64,000 nucleotides of DNA from Bin87 sp963666415. GTDB taxonomy: Bacteria > Chloroflexota > Dehalococcoidia > Lucifugimonadales > UBA3495. Numbering within the stretch: the first letter of the stretch is position 1; each line of letters begins with the position of its first letter. The translations under genes and the position numbers were made by a program. Shown here in pieces: positions 53,961-63,496 of this stretch. The stretch lies in NCBI GenBank assembly GCA_963666415.2, contig CAXXPD010000003.1, positions 3,224,001 through 3,288,000 of the forward strand, written 5' to 3'. The notes under the pieces are model-generated. The model made no database searches, was not told the origin of the DNA, and was given only the letters and a program-made list of their open reading frames with translations.

Positions 53961-55034
53961 TCAAGGGAGAGGGGACTGGAATCCGGGAGATGCGTTTCCC
54001 TGTTCCCGCACTAGCACCACCCTCCCCAACGGGCGTTCCTCTGCCACCAACCGCCGCGCTTCCAGCAGCCCGTCCGGCGTCATCGGCAGGGATTGGGCGA
54101 CTACCGGGCGCAGTTCGCCGACCGCCGCCATCCGGATGGTGCGCTCCAGTGTGGCGCGCGACACCCCAGAATGACCCACCAGGCGCAGGTCGCGGAAGAT
54201 TACTTCGGCCAGGCGCAATGGCACGGCCTCGCCGGTCAAATCGCCCAGCAGCGCCAGGCGTCCGTACTGGCCCAGGCTCCGCAGCGCGGACGGCCACAGC
54301 GGTGGGCCAACGGTGTCTATGACTACATCGGCGCCGTCATCGTCGGTCATGGCCATGACGATCTCGGCAAAGTCCAGCGCAGCGTCAACTTCTATCACGT
54401 GAGTAGCGCCAAACGACTCCAGGTGCGTCGCTTTGTCCGGCGACGTTGTCAATGCGATGACCTGCGCGCCCAACGCGGCGGCGATCTGCACGGCGTGGAC
54501 GCCCAACCCGCCGCCCGCCCCGGTGACCGCCACGGTTGCACCGGCAACGACGTTGGCGGCCAGACAGCCCTCCAGCGCGACGCCGGCTGGGCAGGCCAGC
54601 AGGGCCGCGGATGCCGGCGGGATATGCGGCGGGAAGACGGCCAACGCGGTGGTCGGCAGCGCGATGTACTGTGAGAATCCACCATCGCGCCCGTGCCCAA
54701 TGCCGTAACCATCCAGGCACCGGTGCTCACGTCCCGCCCGGCAGCGGGCGCAGCGTCCGCAAGCAGCGGTGAGCAGGCTGACCACGCGGTCGCCGGTCGC
54801 CAGATGACCAGCATCATCGCCGGTGGCGACCACAGTAGCGCAAATCTCGTGGCCCAACGCCACGCCGGGTGTTACGCCCCGTCGCAAGGTGCCATCCATA
54901 ACCAGCCGGTCGTGGTGGCAGAACCCGACGGCGTCGACGCGCAGCAAAACCTCGCCGGCGCCTGGTACCGGTGTCGGCCGGCTCACGGCGCGCACCGTCG
55001 GCGGATTGCCAGGTTCTACTACTAGTGCGGTCAT
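53961..55034 (-). CDS. Zinc-dependent alcohol dehydrogenase (MDR family)
   Basis: 357 aa from the ATG at 55034. The catalytic zinc site is C in VGFCHHDRLV and GHE in VALGHEICATV; the structural zinc site is CGRCARCRAGREHRC (about residues 94-108). The Rossmann loop reads GAGGGLGVHAVQIAAALGAQVIAL. It oxidises or reduces an alcohol/aldehyde with NAD(P). The last four residues (SPLP) and the stop TGA are encoded by a CTCTCCC hairpin repeat, so the insertion of that repeat appears to have set the present end of the protein. Confidence 0.87.
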   Translation of the reverse strand: MTALVVEPGNPPTVRAVSRPTPVPGAGEVLLRVDAVGFCHHDRLVMDGTLRRGVTPGVALGHEICATVVATGDDAGHLATGDRVVSLLTAACGRCARCRAGREHRCLDGYGIGHGRDGGFSQYIALPTTALAVFPPHIPPASAALLACPAGVALEGCLAANVVAGATVAVTGAGGGLGVHAVQIAAALGAQVIALTTSPDKATHLESFGATHVIEVDAALDFAEIVMAMTDDDGADVVIDTVGPPLWPSALRSLGQYGRLALLGDLTGEAVPLRLAEVIFRDLRLVGHSGVSRATLERTIRMAAVGELRPVVAQSLPMTPDGLLEARRLVAEERPLGRVVLVREQGNASPGFQSPLP

Positions 55035-55186
55035 GGAGTCGGGAAGCCGGAAGCGCGCTGAGGTCACAACATTGCCTGATGGGGTAGAATCTTGGACAGA
55101 ATACGTGAAACTGGATTGCCTGTCATCGGCAGGAACATTCATCGGCTGACGACGCGGCAATCTGGTCAAAGACACAGACGTTCACC

Positions 55187-55295
55187 CTCACCCTAACCCT
55201 CTCCCATCAAGGGAGAGGGGACAGAGACCGCAGAGAGTACGCGTCCCATCGCAGAGGGCACGCGTACCATCAAGGGAGAGGGGACAGAGACCGAA
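55187..55295. repeat. Hairpin repeats with a local duplication
   Basis: CCTAACCCTCTCCCATCAAG, GGAGAGGGGACAGAGACCG is followed by a second ATCAAGGGAGAGGGGACAGA, GACCG at 55269-55292. The right arm and its flank are thus duplicated about 66 bp apart, just before nfo. Confidence 0.6.
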
Positions 55296-55309
55296 GGAGA
55301 GTACTCGGA

Positions 55310-56167
55310 ATGATTATCGGAGCACATGTTTCCGCCGCCGGCGGCATTGGCAACGCTATCGACCGCGCCGTTGAGATTGGCGCCGAGGCAGTCCAGATTT
55401 TCGGCTCGTCCACCCGGTCGTGGCGGTTCAAGGCGCTGACCGATGCCGAAGCCGAGGGTTTTCGCGCCAAGAGCGCCGATGCTGGCATGGCTCCGCCCTT
55501 TCTGCACGCCATCTACCTGATTAACCTCGGCAACCCCAAGCCGGACAACATTGAGAAGTCGGTTACTTCGCTGGTCAACTATATGAACCTGGCGGAGCAG
55601 ATTGGCGCCGGCGGCGTCATATTCCACCCGGGCAGCCATGGCGGGGCCGGGTACGACGGCATTTTCCAGCAGGTGGTGGACAGCATCACCCAGGTGCTGG
55701 AACAGACACCCGAGGGGCCGCTGCTGTGCCTGGAGAACATGGCCGGTATGGGTCAGCACATCGGCGCCAAGTTCAGCGAGCTGGGCGACTTGCTCCGGGC
55801 CGTGGACAGCCCCCGCCTGGGCATTTGCCTGGACACCCAGCACGCCTTCGCCGCCGGTTATGACCTCACCAACCCGGAGGGGGTGGCCGGCATGATCGAC
55901 GAGTTTGACCGGGACATCGGCCTGGATCGCCTGGCTGCGGTGCACGCCAACGATTCCAAGCGGGCCTGTGGCTCCGGGGTTGATCGCCACGACAACATCG
56001 GTGAGGGCCTCATCGGCGAGCAGGGATTCGAAAACATCATGTCCCATCCCGCCTTTGCCGACGTGCCCTTCTTCCTGGAGGTTCCGGGATTCGGAGAGGA
56101 GCGCCGGGGCCCCGACAAACCCAACGTGGACATCCTGAAGGCCATACGGGCGCGCGTCGCTGCCTAG
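55310..56167 (+). CDS. nfo: Endonuclease IV (AP endonuclease)
   Basis: 285 aa with AAGGAGAG 10 bp upstream. It cuts DNA 5' of abasic sites, downstream of glycosylases such as the Fpg protein in this window. The trinuclear zinc ligands are visible in order: VIFHPGSH (H), LCLENMAG (E), GICLDTQHAF (D, H), AVHANDSK (H), DRHDNIGEG (D, H) and FLEVPGF (E). The opening MIIGAHVSAAGGIGNAI is standard. The stop TAG is within CTAG (56164-56167), which is also the left boundary of IS1182; the reading frame is not altered. Confidence 0.93.
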   Translation: MIIGAHVSAAGGIGNAIDRAVEIGAEAVQIFGSSTRSWRFKALTDAEAEGFRAKSADAGMAPPFLHAIYLINLGNPKPDNIEKSVTSLVNYMNLAEQIGAGGVIFHPGSHGGAGYDGIFQQVVDSITQVLEQTPEGPLLCLENMAGMGQHIGAKFSELGDLLRAVDSPRLGICLDTQHAFAAGYDLTNPEGVAGMIDEFDRDIGLDRLAAVHANDSKRACGSGVDRHDNIGEGLIGEQGFENIMSHPAFADVPFFLEVPGFGEERRGPDKPNVDILKAIRARVAA

Positions 56168-57819
56168 AAAGCGGGCCGGAAACTGGAGTGGTTTTGGCCA
56201 AGGGTTATACTCCGGGCAATCGAGGCTAACGGAGCAGAGCAATGCTGGGCAAGCGTTCGGACCAAAAGGGCCTTTGGGAAGCGGACCGGTTGTATCTGGA
56301 CTACGTGGGCCAGGACACCTTCTACGGCTTGCTGGCCTCACTGCGGGGCCAGTTGTTCCGCGATGACGATTTCGCCGAGATCTACTGTCCGGACAATGGC
56401 CGGGACAGCGTGCCGCCCAGCCTGCTGGCCACGGCGCTGCTGCTGCAGACCTACGACAAGGTGAGCGACGCCGAGGCCAAGGCGAAGGGCTGACTTCGAC
56501 ATCCGGTGGAAGGTGGCGTTGGGGATTGAGATTGAGGATAGACCCTTTGCCAAGAGCACGCTGCAGATGTTCCGGGCGCAGTTGATACTGCACGACAAGG
56601 TGCGGGAGGTGTTCGAGAGCAGCCTGCGATTGGCGCGGCAGTCGGGCTACCTGAAAAAACGTGGGATGCGGGTGGCGCTGGACACGACCTACATCCTGGG
56701 ACGGGGCGCGGTGAAGGACACTTACAATCTGCTGGCGGACGGGATCGTGAAGCTGATGCGGGTCCTGGCGGCCGTGGCGAACACCACCGTCAGGGAATGG
56801 GCCGAAGGCCAGGGGTACGACAAGTACCTGGGTTCCAGCATCAAGGGCGAGGCGGCGATTGACTGGTCGGACCGCAGAGCGCGGGCGGCGTTGCTGGCTG
56901 AGATAGTGGCCGACGCGGACCGGCTGCTGGAACTGGCGCGGCGGGCGTGGGTGGAATTGCCCGAGGACAGCGCCCAGCGGCAGATCATAGTGGACGGGGC
57001 GGAGTTGCTGGGACAGTTGCTGCACCAGGACATCGAGCGCAAGAGCGGCGATGCTGATGCTCATGCTGATGACGGGGTGAGCCTCAGGGACGGGGTGAGC
57101 AAGGACCGGATGGTGTCGGTGCCTGACCCGGAGATGCGCCACGGGCACAAGAGCAGCCGGCGGCGCTTCAACGGACACAAGGCGGCCATCGTGGTGGACA
57201 CCGACAGCCAGCTGATCACCGCCGTGGACGTGTTGCCGGGCAACGCTCCCGACAATCTGGGGGCATTGGAACTGGTGGAGCAGAGCGAAGCGAGCACCGG
57301 CTCGGTGGTGCAGGAAGCCATGGGCGACGCCGCCGATGGGGACGGCGGGACCCGCCAGACCTTCGCCGACGCGGGAAGGCAGTTGGTGGCCAAAGTGCCG
57401 GGCCGGCCCAACCGGAGCCATTTTCCCAAGGATGACTTTCACCTTGACTTGGCCGCGGGCAGTTGCACCTGTCCGGCGGGACAGGTTACCCACGCCATGG
57501 TGTCGGCGGGGAAACGGACGGATGCCGCGGGTCGGGTCTACCGATTGCAGGCCTTCCAGTTCGACGGGGCGGTATGTCGGGCATGTCCACTGCGGTCCCA
57601 GTGCATCGCGGCCAAAGGCAGGCAGGGACGCAGAGTGCTGATCCACCCGCAGGAAGCCCTGCTGCAGGAGGCACGAGCGTTGCAGCAAAGCGCTGCCTAC
57701 GACGAGTATCGAGCGCGACGGGTGGTGGTAGAGCATCGGCTGGCGCGGCTGGTCCAGCTGGGAATCCGCCAGTCCGTCTGTCCCGCGTCAACTATATTTG
57801 CCGGTCCTGTTGGCGTCAA

Positions 57820-58596
57820 TCAGTTTTGCCGGTTCACCTCCTTGGCCTGGACGCGTTGCTGGGCAGCGTTGGTCCGGTAGCTGGGGACGTCAAACTCCAG
57901 GATGACGGAGTGGTGCACGACCCGGTCAATCGCCGCGGCGGTGGCCATGGGGTTGGCAAAGATGCGCTCCCACTCTGAGAAGACCAGGTTTGACGTGATG
58001 CCCAACGACCGGCGCTCGTAGCGTTCGGCGATGAGGGTGAAGAGGACCTCCGATTCCTCGGCGCCCTGGGGCCGGTAGCCCAGGTCGTCGAGGAGCAGGA
58101 AGTCGAAGTTGTCCAGCTTGCGCAGCTGGCGGGGCAGGTCCCGATCGCGCTTGGCGGCGAGGAGTTCCTGCACCAGACGGTAGGCCGGAGCGAAAAGGAC
58201 GGAGTGGCCGGCTTCCACCAGGCGGTGGCCCAGGGCGCACCGGGCGTGGGTCTTGCCGGTGCCGGGCAGCCCGAAGGCCAGCACGTTGATGCCGCGCTCC
58301 ACGAAGCTGCCCTGGGCCAGTTGGTCCAGTTGCTGCCGCAGCGCCAGGGGGACTCGGTCGTGCTCGAAGGTTTCCCAGGTCTTGCCCGAGGGCAGCCGGG
58401 ACTCCCGGCGCAGCCGGTTGATGCGCCGGTGGCGGCAATCCTCAGCTTCCTGTTCCAGTACCTCCAGGAAAGTTGCCAGGGCATCGCCGTGTCCAGCGGC
58501 GGTGAAACGAGCCACCGACTGGGCGCCCATGGTGGGCAGCTTGAATTGGCCGCACAACTGGCCGATGCGGTCCTGCATCACGCTGGTGTCCGTCAT
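57820..58596 (-). CDS. istB: IS21 helper ATPase IstB
   Basis: 258 aa from the ATG at 58596, overlapping the istA stop by ATGA. An AAA+ ATPase related to DnaC: Walker A GLPGTGKTHARCAL at about residue 110, Walker B FDFLLLDDLGYRP, and the sensor segment SLGITSNLVFSEWERIF. IstB loads on target DNA and activates the IstA transposase. The frame is intact although its partner is not. Confidence 0.9.
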   Translation of the reverse strand: MTDTSVMQDRIGQLCGQFKLPTMGAQSVARFTAAGHGDALATFLEVLEQEAEDCRHRRINRLRRESRLPSGKTWETFEHDRVPLALRQQLDQLAQGSFVERGINVLAFGLPGTGKTHARCALGHRLVEAGHSVLFAPAYRLVQELLAAKRDRDLPRQLRKLDNFDFLLLDDLGYRPQGAEESEVLFTLIAERYERRSLGITSNLVFSEWERIFANPMATAAAIDRVVHHSVILEFDVPSYRTNAAQQRVQAKEVNRQN

Positions 58597-60126
58597 GCGC
58601 ACACCCCCGCCGCCGCCAGGCTGACCGTGAGCAGGCGGTCGTAGATTTTCAGGTCCGGCTTCCCAGACCAGACCAGCACCGGAGCTTCGGGCACCTTGGG
58701 CTCGGCCAGGTCCCGCACCTCCGCGTAGTCGAAGGACTCACCCGCCTCCAGCAGCAACGACAGCGCGCTGTCCACCGTGGCTTCCATGGTGGTCGCCGCC
58801 AGGTGCAGGATCCGCACGTACTCCACGTCGGCACGCTCCCCGCGCCATTCCCTGAGCGCGTCGTAGGTCAGCCGGAAGTGCATGGTGGGAAATAGCTGCT
58901 CCCGGAAGCGGTAGCGGGCAAAGACTCCGGGCTTGCGCACCAATGAGCCGATGACGTGGCGGTAATTGACGTTGGCTTCCCCCTCGCCACGCACCCGCTC
59001 CATCCGTTCCACCAGGTGGCCCTTGTAGTACACTTCCACCCAGTCGGCGTACAGACGGATCTGCACCTCCTTGCCGATGAGGCGGGAGGGAACGCTGTAG
59101 CTATGTCCCGCTACCTGGATGGTGCACCACTTGCGCACCTTGGACTGGTAGTTGACGTATTCCGGCACCGGGGCTGGGGGCAGGGAGCCCAGGCAAAGCA
59201 ACTCCTGCTCCAGCTTCCCCTGTACCAGGCGATTGCGTCTCTCCACCATCTGCCGGACGAAGCTGGCGTAGTCGTCGACAGTGTCGAAATCGCGGCTGCC
59301 CCGCAGGATGAGGGCCTGGTCGATGGCGTCCTTCAAGCGGTAGTGGGCGTGCTCGGCGACGCCGTTTTCATGGCTCTGGCCGGGATTGATGCGGGTGGAG
59401 CGGAGGCCATAGTGGTCCAGCAGGGCGGCGTAATTGTCGTTAAGAGCGCGGCCGCGGCTGCTGCGCAATTCGTGAGTGGCAGCCGCGGTATTGTCGCTGC
59501 GCACCACCTCTGGAACGCCGCCCAGGGTCCAGAGGGCATTCTGCAATCCCTGCTGCAAGGCAGGAAGGTCTCACCGGCGGCGACCTCAGCGTAGCGCCAT
59601 CCCGAGTGGCTGAGTATCAGCTGGAACAGCAGGTGGGGGTAGGACTGTCCGGCGATGGTCACCTTGAGTTCCCCGCAGTGGGTGAAGTCGAACTGGGCCT
59701 CCCGTCCCGGCGGATGCTCCTGGGGGAAGTACACCTCCTGATCCGGACCGTGCAGCGCACTCCTCCTGAGCCTGTCGAAGGGCCTGCAATCGTCGTTGCA
59801 GGGTGCGCAGCTGGGACGCGCTGAACCGCCCGGGATGCTGCTCGGCCTCCTGAGCTTGTCGAAGGGCAGTCGATAATTGTCGTTGCCTTTAGCTTGCCCG
59901 TCGGATCATTCCGCAGCAGCGGCTCAATCTCATCCTCCCACACCCCGTCGAAGGGATCGGGCCGAGTGCGCCACCGATGCTCCGGTTTCGCCTGCGACGG
60001 CAATGGGCCACTCTGCCACTTGCGCGCTGAACGCACGCTCATCCCAGCCTTGGCCGCTGCCGTTTCCTGTGTCTTGCCTTCCATACGTTTCTGCCTCAAT
60101 AGCCTGGTTTGTCGGTCTGTAATCAA
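58593..60126 (-). pseudogene. istA: IS21 transposase IstA, multiple frameshifts
   Basis: The N-terminus (60126) has RLLRQKRMEGKTQETAAAKAGMSVRSARKWQSG, the helix-turn-helix. After GKLKATTIID two mini-repeat copies (59849-59866 and 59764-59781) coincide with frame breaks; between them EQHPGRFSASQLRTLQRRLQ is in another frame. PQEHPPGREAQFDFTHCGELKVTIAGQSYPHLLFQ is in a third, and near 59570 a lost G shifts again into LQQGLQNALWTLGGVPEVVRSDNTAAATHE. The rest, including HGLRSTRINPGQSHENGVAEHAHYRLK, is intact to 58593. Confidence 0.85.
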
Positions 60127-60540
60127 CGGTACCTCCGTACCGAATGATTACCCCATATCGACCGGCAAAAATAGTCGACGTTACCGGCAGGACTAATTGT
60201 CGTCTATCACCCGCTACTTCGGTAGGGTCAAAACCCGATTCCAGGTGTACTTGGCTGCCACGGTGGCCAACCTGACCCTGGTGTTGGGCAACATCGGTCT
60301 GTCAGGCGGTACCAGTGGCGGCGCAGCAGGCCACCGCGTCGTCCTCAATGATGTCCACGCTGTTGTCGCCAATACTGCGGCCAATTTGGGCGCTGTCCGG
60401 CTCGGACAACTATGGTCCGTGATTTTGCTCACCACGGCTTTACTGCCGCAACTCCACTTCCGAATCAGGGCTTTCCGGCCCGGTTTCTAGCCGGTGCTCC
60501 GCATCGCAACCCCTCCGCCGAAGGGCGAGGGTGGGATTTC

Positions 60541-60691
60541 TAATATTACAACGACAGTTTATTTGTAAGGGTGATTTTCGAGAACAACTTGAGCCTGACA
60601 ACGTACTGCCATGAAACTACTACGATAGCTCGCTCGGGGCCAAATACGAAGGGTCAGCCACAATATTGGGAAATCCGTCGTTGTAATACTA
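60541..60691. mobile_element. 151-bp MITE-like element with 17-bp inverted ends
   Basis: TAATATTACAACGACAG at 60541-60557 pairs with CCGTCGTTGTAATACTA at 60675-60691 (15 of 17 matches). Both ends begin with TA, the IS630/Tc1-type target duplication. The interior has no coding frame and is markedly AT-richer than its surroundings. IS630 copy 2 has inserted at the CTAG formed at its right edge. Confidence 0.75.
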
Positions 60692-61936
60692 GTACTCAGT
60701 CAACGTTGGTAGGGCAGGGGTAAAACCGATGGAGTTTGGTTCTGGCGTCGTGGGTGCTGAACCGCCAGTTGATGGTGACGCCCGCTGCGTTGCGCTCGGT
60801 CTCGTAGGCGGTGATTTGGCGTTGCAGAGCGTCTGCGTCGGGGTTTCTCCCTTTGAGGCAGGCACGGGTCAACACGCTGAATTCAATCTCTGCCATCCTT
60901 TCGGCAAGCTCAGGACAGGATTGAGCCAACTGGCGTGTTTGGGCGTGTGGTGAAACTCCAGACGTTTGGCGATGCGTCGGGCCTCGGCAGCTGGAAAGGT
61001 CTCGTAAAGGGAGGCCATGCGGTGAGTGTTCAGGTTGTCCAGCACCACGCGGACCACTGGGGCATTGAGGTAGACCACGTCCACCAGCCACTGCATCTGG
61101 TGGGCGAAGTCCTGCATAGTGCGCCGCTCGGTGATGGCCACGTGGCGCCAGCCCGCCAGGGGTTCGCAGGTCAGGAAGAGGTTGCGGGTGCCGGCGCGCC
61201 GATACTCGTAGTCCTGCCGCCGCGGTCGTCCCGGCTGGACGGGCAGCGGAGTGCGCACGTCGGCCAGCAGTTGGGTGGAGGTCTCGTCAAAGCACACCAC
61301 CGGCCGTTGGGGGTCGTCGGGTTCGGCATACAAGTCCAGCACGTCCTCCATGGCCGCCACAAACTCCCCGTTCACTCGGGGGATGCACCACTGCTGCTTA
61401 CGCCAGGGCTTGAGGGCGTTTTTTTGAGCCGCTGCCGCACCGTCTCGTGGGACAGCGACGCCACCACTCCCAATTCCACCACCTTGCCAGCCAGCAACCG
61501 CAGGCTCCAGTGGTCATGGCCCTCGGGGGCGTCACTGCACGCCAACGCAATCAGGTGGGCTTCGCCCCGATCGTCCAGCTTGCGATACCGGTTGGCTTGG
61601 GGATGGTCGTGCAGCACACCGTCCAACCCCTCCTCGGAATACCGCCGTTTGGTGCGGAACACCGTGCGCGGCGACGTATCCAGGACCACCGCCACCTGGG
61701 ACGCGCTCCACCCTTCGTCGGTCTTGAGCAGGATGCGCGCCCGATTGATGACCCGAGCAGAATGCCGCCCGCTGTGGATCAATCCCCTCAATTGATCCCG
61801 ATCTTCCACCGACAACCGTACCGTGTATTTCTCCTGAACCATGGATGCCACACCTCCCGCACCGCTGTTTGCCAGTCAGCGTAACAACCCTGGCCCGTTT
61901 CACGCTTCATCTGCCCTTTCAGGTTTGACTGAATAC
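60692..61936 (-). mobile_element. IS630-family insertion sequence, copy 2 (1245 bp)
   Basis: Ends GTACTCAGTCAA and TTTGACTGAATAC are imperfect inverted repeats flanked by TA within CTAG (60689-60692 and 61936-61939). It is clearly related to copy 1 (14814-16059), but many codons differ. It sits between the MITE-like element and the IS1380 remnant. Confidence 0.88.
60696..61851 (-). pseudogene. IS630 transposase (copy 2) in two frames, with 23-bp internal insertion
   Basis: Helix-turn-helix frame 61851-61372 (VEDRDQLRGLIHSGRHSARV, VVLDTSPRTVFRTKRRYSEEG); A7 run at 61419-61425 for a -1 shift to the DDE frame (VVCFDETSTQLLAD, VVLDNLNTHRMASL, RLEFHHTPKHASWLN). After ASWLN the same 23-bp mini-repeat as in copy 1 (60897-60919) breaks the frame before MAEIEFSVLTRACLKGRNPD and the C-terminus. 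Confidence 0.82.
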
Positions 61937-63496
61937 TAGCCAGATCCCAATAGCTGGGGATGAAGGCGGCGTGAGGGCAGCCACATCGGCACGATGTTGG
62001 CGGCCGTGCGGCCATGGCGGGCGGAATTCGACAGGCGGTAGGCAGGAAGTGCCCCTCGCGGACCGAGTTGGTGTGAGTTGGCGACGACGTTCAGTTGGCC
62101 GGATGGCGGGTCAGTGGGAGACGGGCGCCGTCAGGCTGGGAGTGGCAGGGCTCGCAATCGAGCGAGGGCGCGACTGAACTGGTTTTCCCAGGGCCAACGC
62201 TGGGGAAGATGCAAAGTGAGGCGGCGCGCCGAACTGGTGAGCCGTCCGGCGAGGGAGCAGAAGCGTCGTCGCAGGGTCTTGGTGGTCACCAGTTGCTGGC
62301 CCAGACCGATGCGCGCCGTCCAGCGTGCGAGGTTGTCCGCCATCACCTGGACGGCCAGCCAGGCAGCGTTGGCGGCGAAGCGGCCCGAGGGGAGATGGTT
62401 GAGCCCGACGCCGTACTTGAGGTCGCGAATGGCATTCTCGATCTCGGCGTGGCGCCGATGGTCGGCCTCCAGTGCCAGGGTTTCCCCGTCCCGGTCGGTG
62501 ATGAAGCCGTGATAGCGGTAGGCGGCGAAGAGGGCCAGTTGGGAACCGGGCGTGGGCTTCACCCGCCGGACGACGAGCTGCGCGGGTGCGGCGTCAGGCT
62601 CACTTCGGAAGGGGGTGTAGGTGGTCTCCGCCACGTCGGCGGCGCCGTCCATCCAGTAGGGAATCGGCGTCCAGTCCTCCTCGGGTATCGCCTCGATGAT
62701 ATTGCGCAGGCGGGCGTGCTGGCGGATGGTGATGGAGAAGCGGACATCCATCTCGCGGCAGACCGCGACCAGGGCGTGGGTATAGAAGCCGCTGTCGGCC
62801 CGCACCGTGAGTTGTCCCCTGGCCCCGCCGTAGCGCACCCGGCCCACCGTCTCACGCAGGAAGTGGGCGGCGCGCCGCGAACGGTGTTGGCGCGGCCCTC
62901 GCGCAGCCGAGACATCAGCACGTCGCCGGTGCCGGCGGCAATGGCCAGCAGCGGGTGATAGCCTCGCCGGCCGGTGTAGCCATGGTGGCGCGCCCCTTCC
63001 TTGGCCAGACCGTAGGTTGCGCAGATGGTGGAGTCCAGGTCGATGGTCAGGGGCCCGTCGACGGGTCCGGCCCCAGCAGCCCAGGCCCGTGCCAGCAGCT
63101 CGCGGCTCACCCGATCCAGTTGGCGGACCTGGCCCCACCGGAAGCTGCGCAGGAAGGTCCCCAGGGTGGATGGCGCCTTGACTACGCAGCCGAGAGCGCC
63201 GGCCGTCCGGCCGGTGCGCAACACGTCGGCGTCATCGATGCAGTCGCCGCCAGCCAGCGCTGACGCCACCAGGGTCACAATCTTGTCGCCCGTGTTCGCC
63301 CGGCCCGGGGCATTGCCCAGGTCGAGGCGCTGCTGGACCAGTTGGGGCAGGCCCAGGTGCTGGGCCAACGTGGCGGGAAGGATCAGCCCAGCATTGGCCA
63401 CCAGACGGTGGTCATCGAAGGCGATGTGGATGCCGTCGGGGGAACTGCGTGGTAGCATCTTGCGTGGTAGCATCTTGTATCCTGACTTTGGCCCGG
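61937..63496 (-). mobile_element. IS1380-family remnant, copy 3 (both ends lost)
   Basis: On the minus strand it matches copies 1 and 2 from before the start codon to the 3' tail (CGCCTTCATCCCCAGCTATT). It lacks both terminal inverted repeats: the 3' end is cut at the IS630/MITE junction and the 5' end at IS256 copy 2. Confidence 0.82.
62131..63473 (-). pseudogene. IS1380 transposase, frameshifted (copy 3)
   Basis: The N-terminal frame (63473 to about 62880) reads SPDGIHIAFDDHRLVANAGLILPATLAQHLGLPQLV and continues to NTVRGAPPTS. A 2-bp insertion at about 62870-62885 (CGCGGCGCGCCGCCC where copies 1 and 2 have CGGGGCGCCGCCC) shifts the frame. The correct continuation AAHFLRETVGRVRYGGARGQLTVRADSGFYTHALVAV runs to 62131. 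A 15-17 bp direct duplication (AAGATGCTACCACGC twice) precedes the body. Confidence 0.85.

Larger units (their letters stand above)
57775..60209 (-). mobile_element. IS21-family insertion sequence nested in IS1182 (boundaries approximate)
   Basis: Near both ends GTC(A/G)ACTAT(A/T)TTTGCCGGTC occurs in inverted orientation (57787-57806 and about 60160-60179), a subterminal transposase-binding repeat. The exact left end and target duplication could not be fixed; the left end looks shorter than the right. It carries istA (degraded) and istB on the minus strand with the classic ATGA overlap. Confidence 0.8.
56168..60486 (+). mobile_element. IS1182-family insertion sequence containing IS21
   Basis: Inverted ends AAAGCGGGCCGGAAA and TTTCCGGCCCGGTTT lie between CTAG at 56164-56167 and CTAG at 60487-60490, which is either the 4-bp target duplication or part of the ends. 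The transposase gene is frameshifted and split by an IS21 element at about 57775-60209. Without IS21 the element is about 1.9 kb. Confidence 0.82.
56242..60490 (+). pseudogene. IS1182 transposase, frameshifted and split by IS21
   Basis: The N-terminal part (56242-56493: LWEADRLYLDYVGQDTFYGLLA...VPPSLLATALLLQTYDKVSDAEAKAKG) stops at 56493 because of one surplus A near 56485; removing it restores AKARADFDIRWKVALGIEIEDRPFAKSTLQMFRA. The main frame has VALDTTYILGRGAVKDTY and HKSSRRRFNGHKAAIVVDTDSQLI (D residues) and runs to LARLVQLGIRQS, where IS21 interrupts. The C-terminus resumes at about 60210: RYFGRVKTRFQVYLAATVANLTLV. Its stop lies in the right-hand CTAG. Confidence 0.85.

Noticed and set aside
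56460..56520. Programmed frameshift (GGC TGA C) in the IS1182 transposase
   Set aside because: Deleting one A restores the conserved AKARADFD exactly, so a simple 1-bp insertion explains the break better than recoding.
55193..57736. 847-aa minus-strand open frame
   Set aside because: It lies antisense to nfo and the IS1182 transposase, starts and ends in repeats, and has no domain; high GC makes long antisense frames common here.
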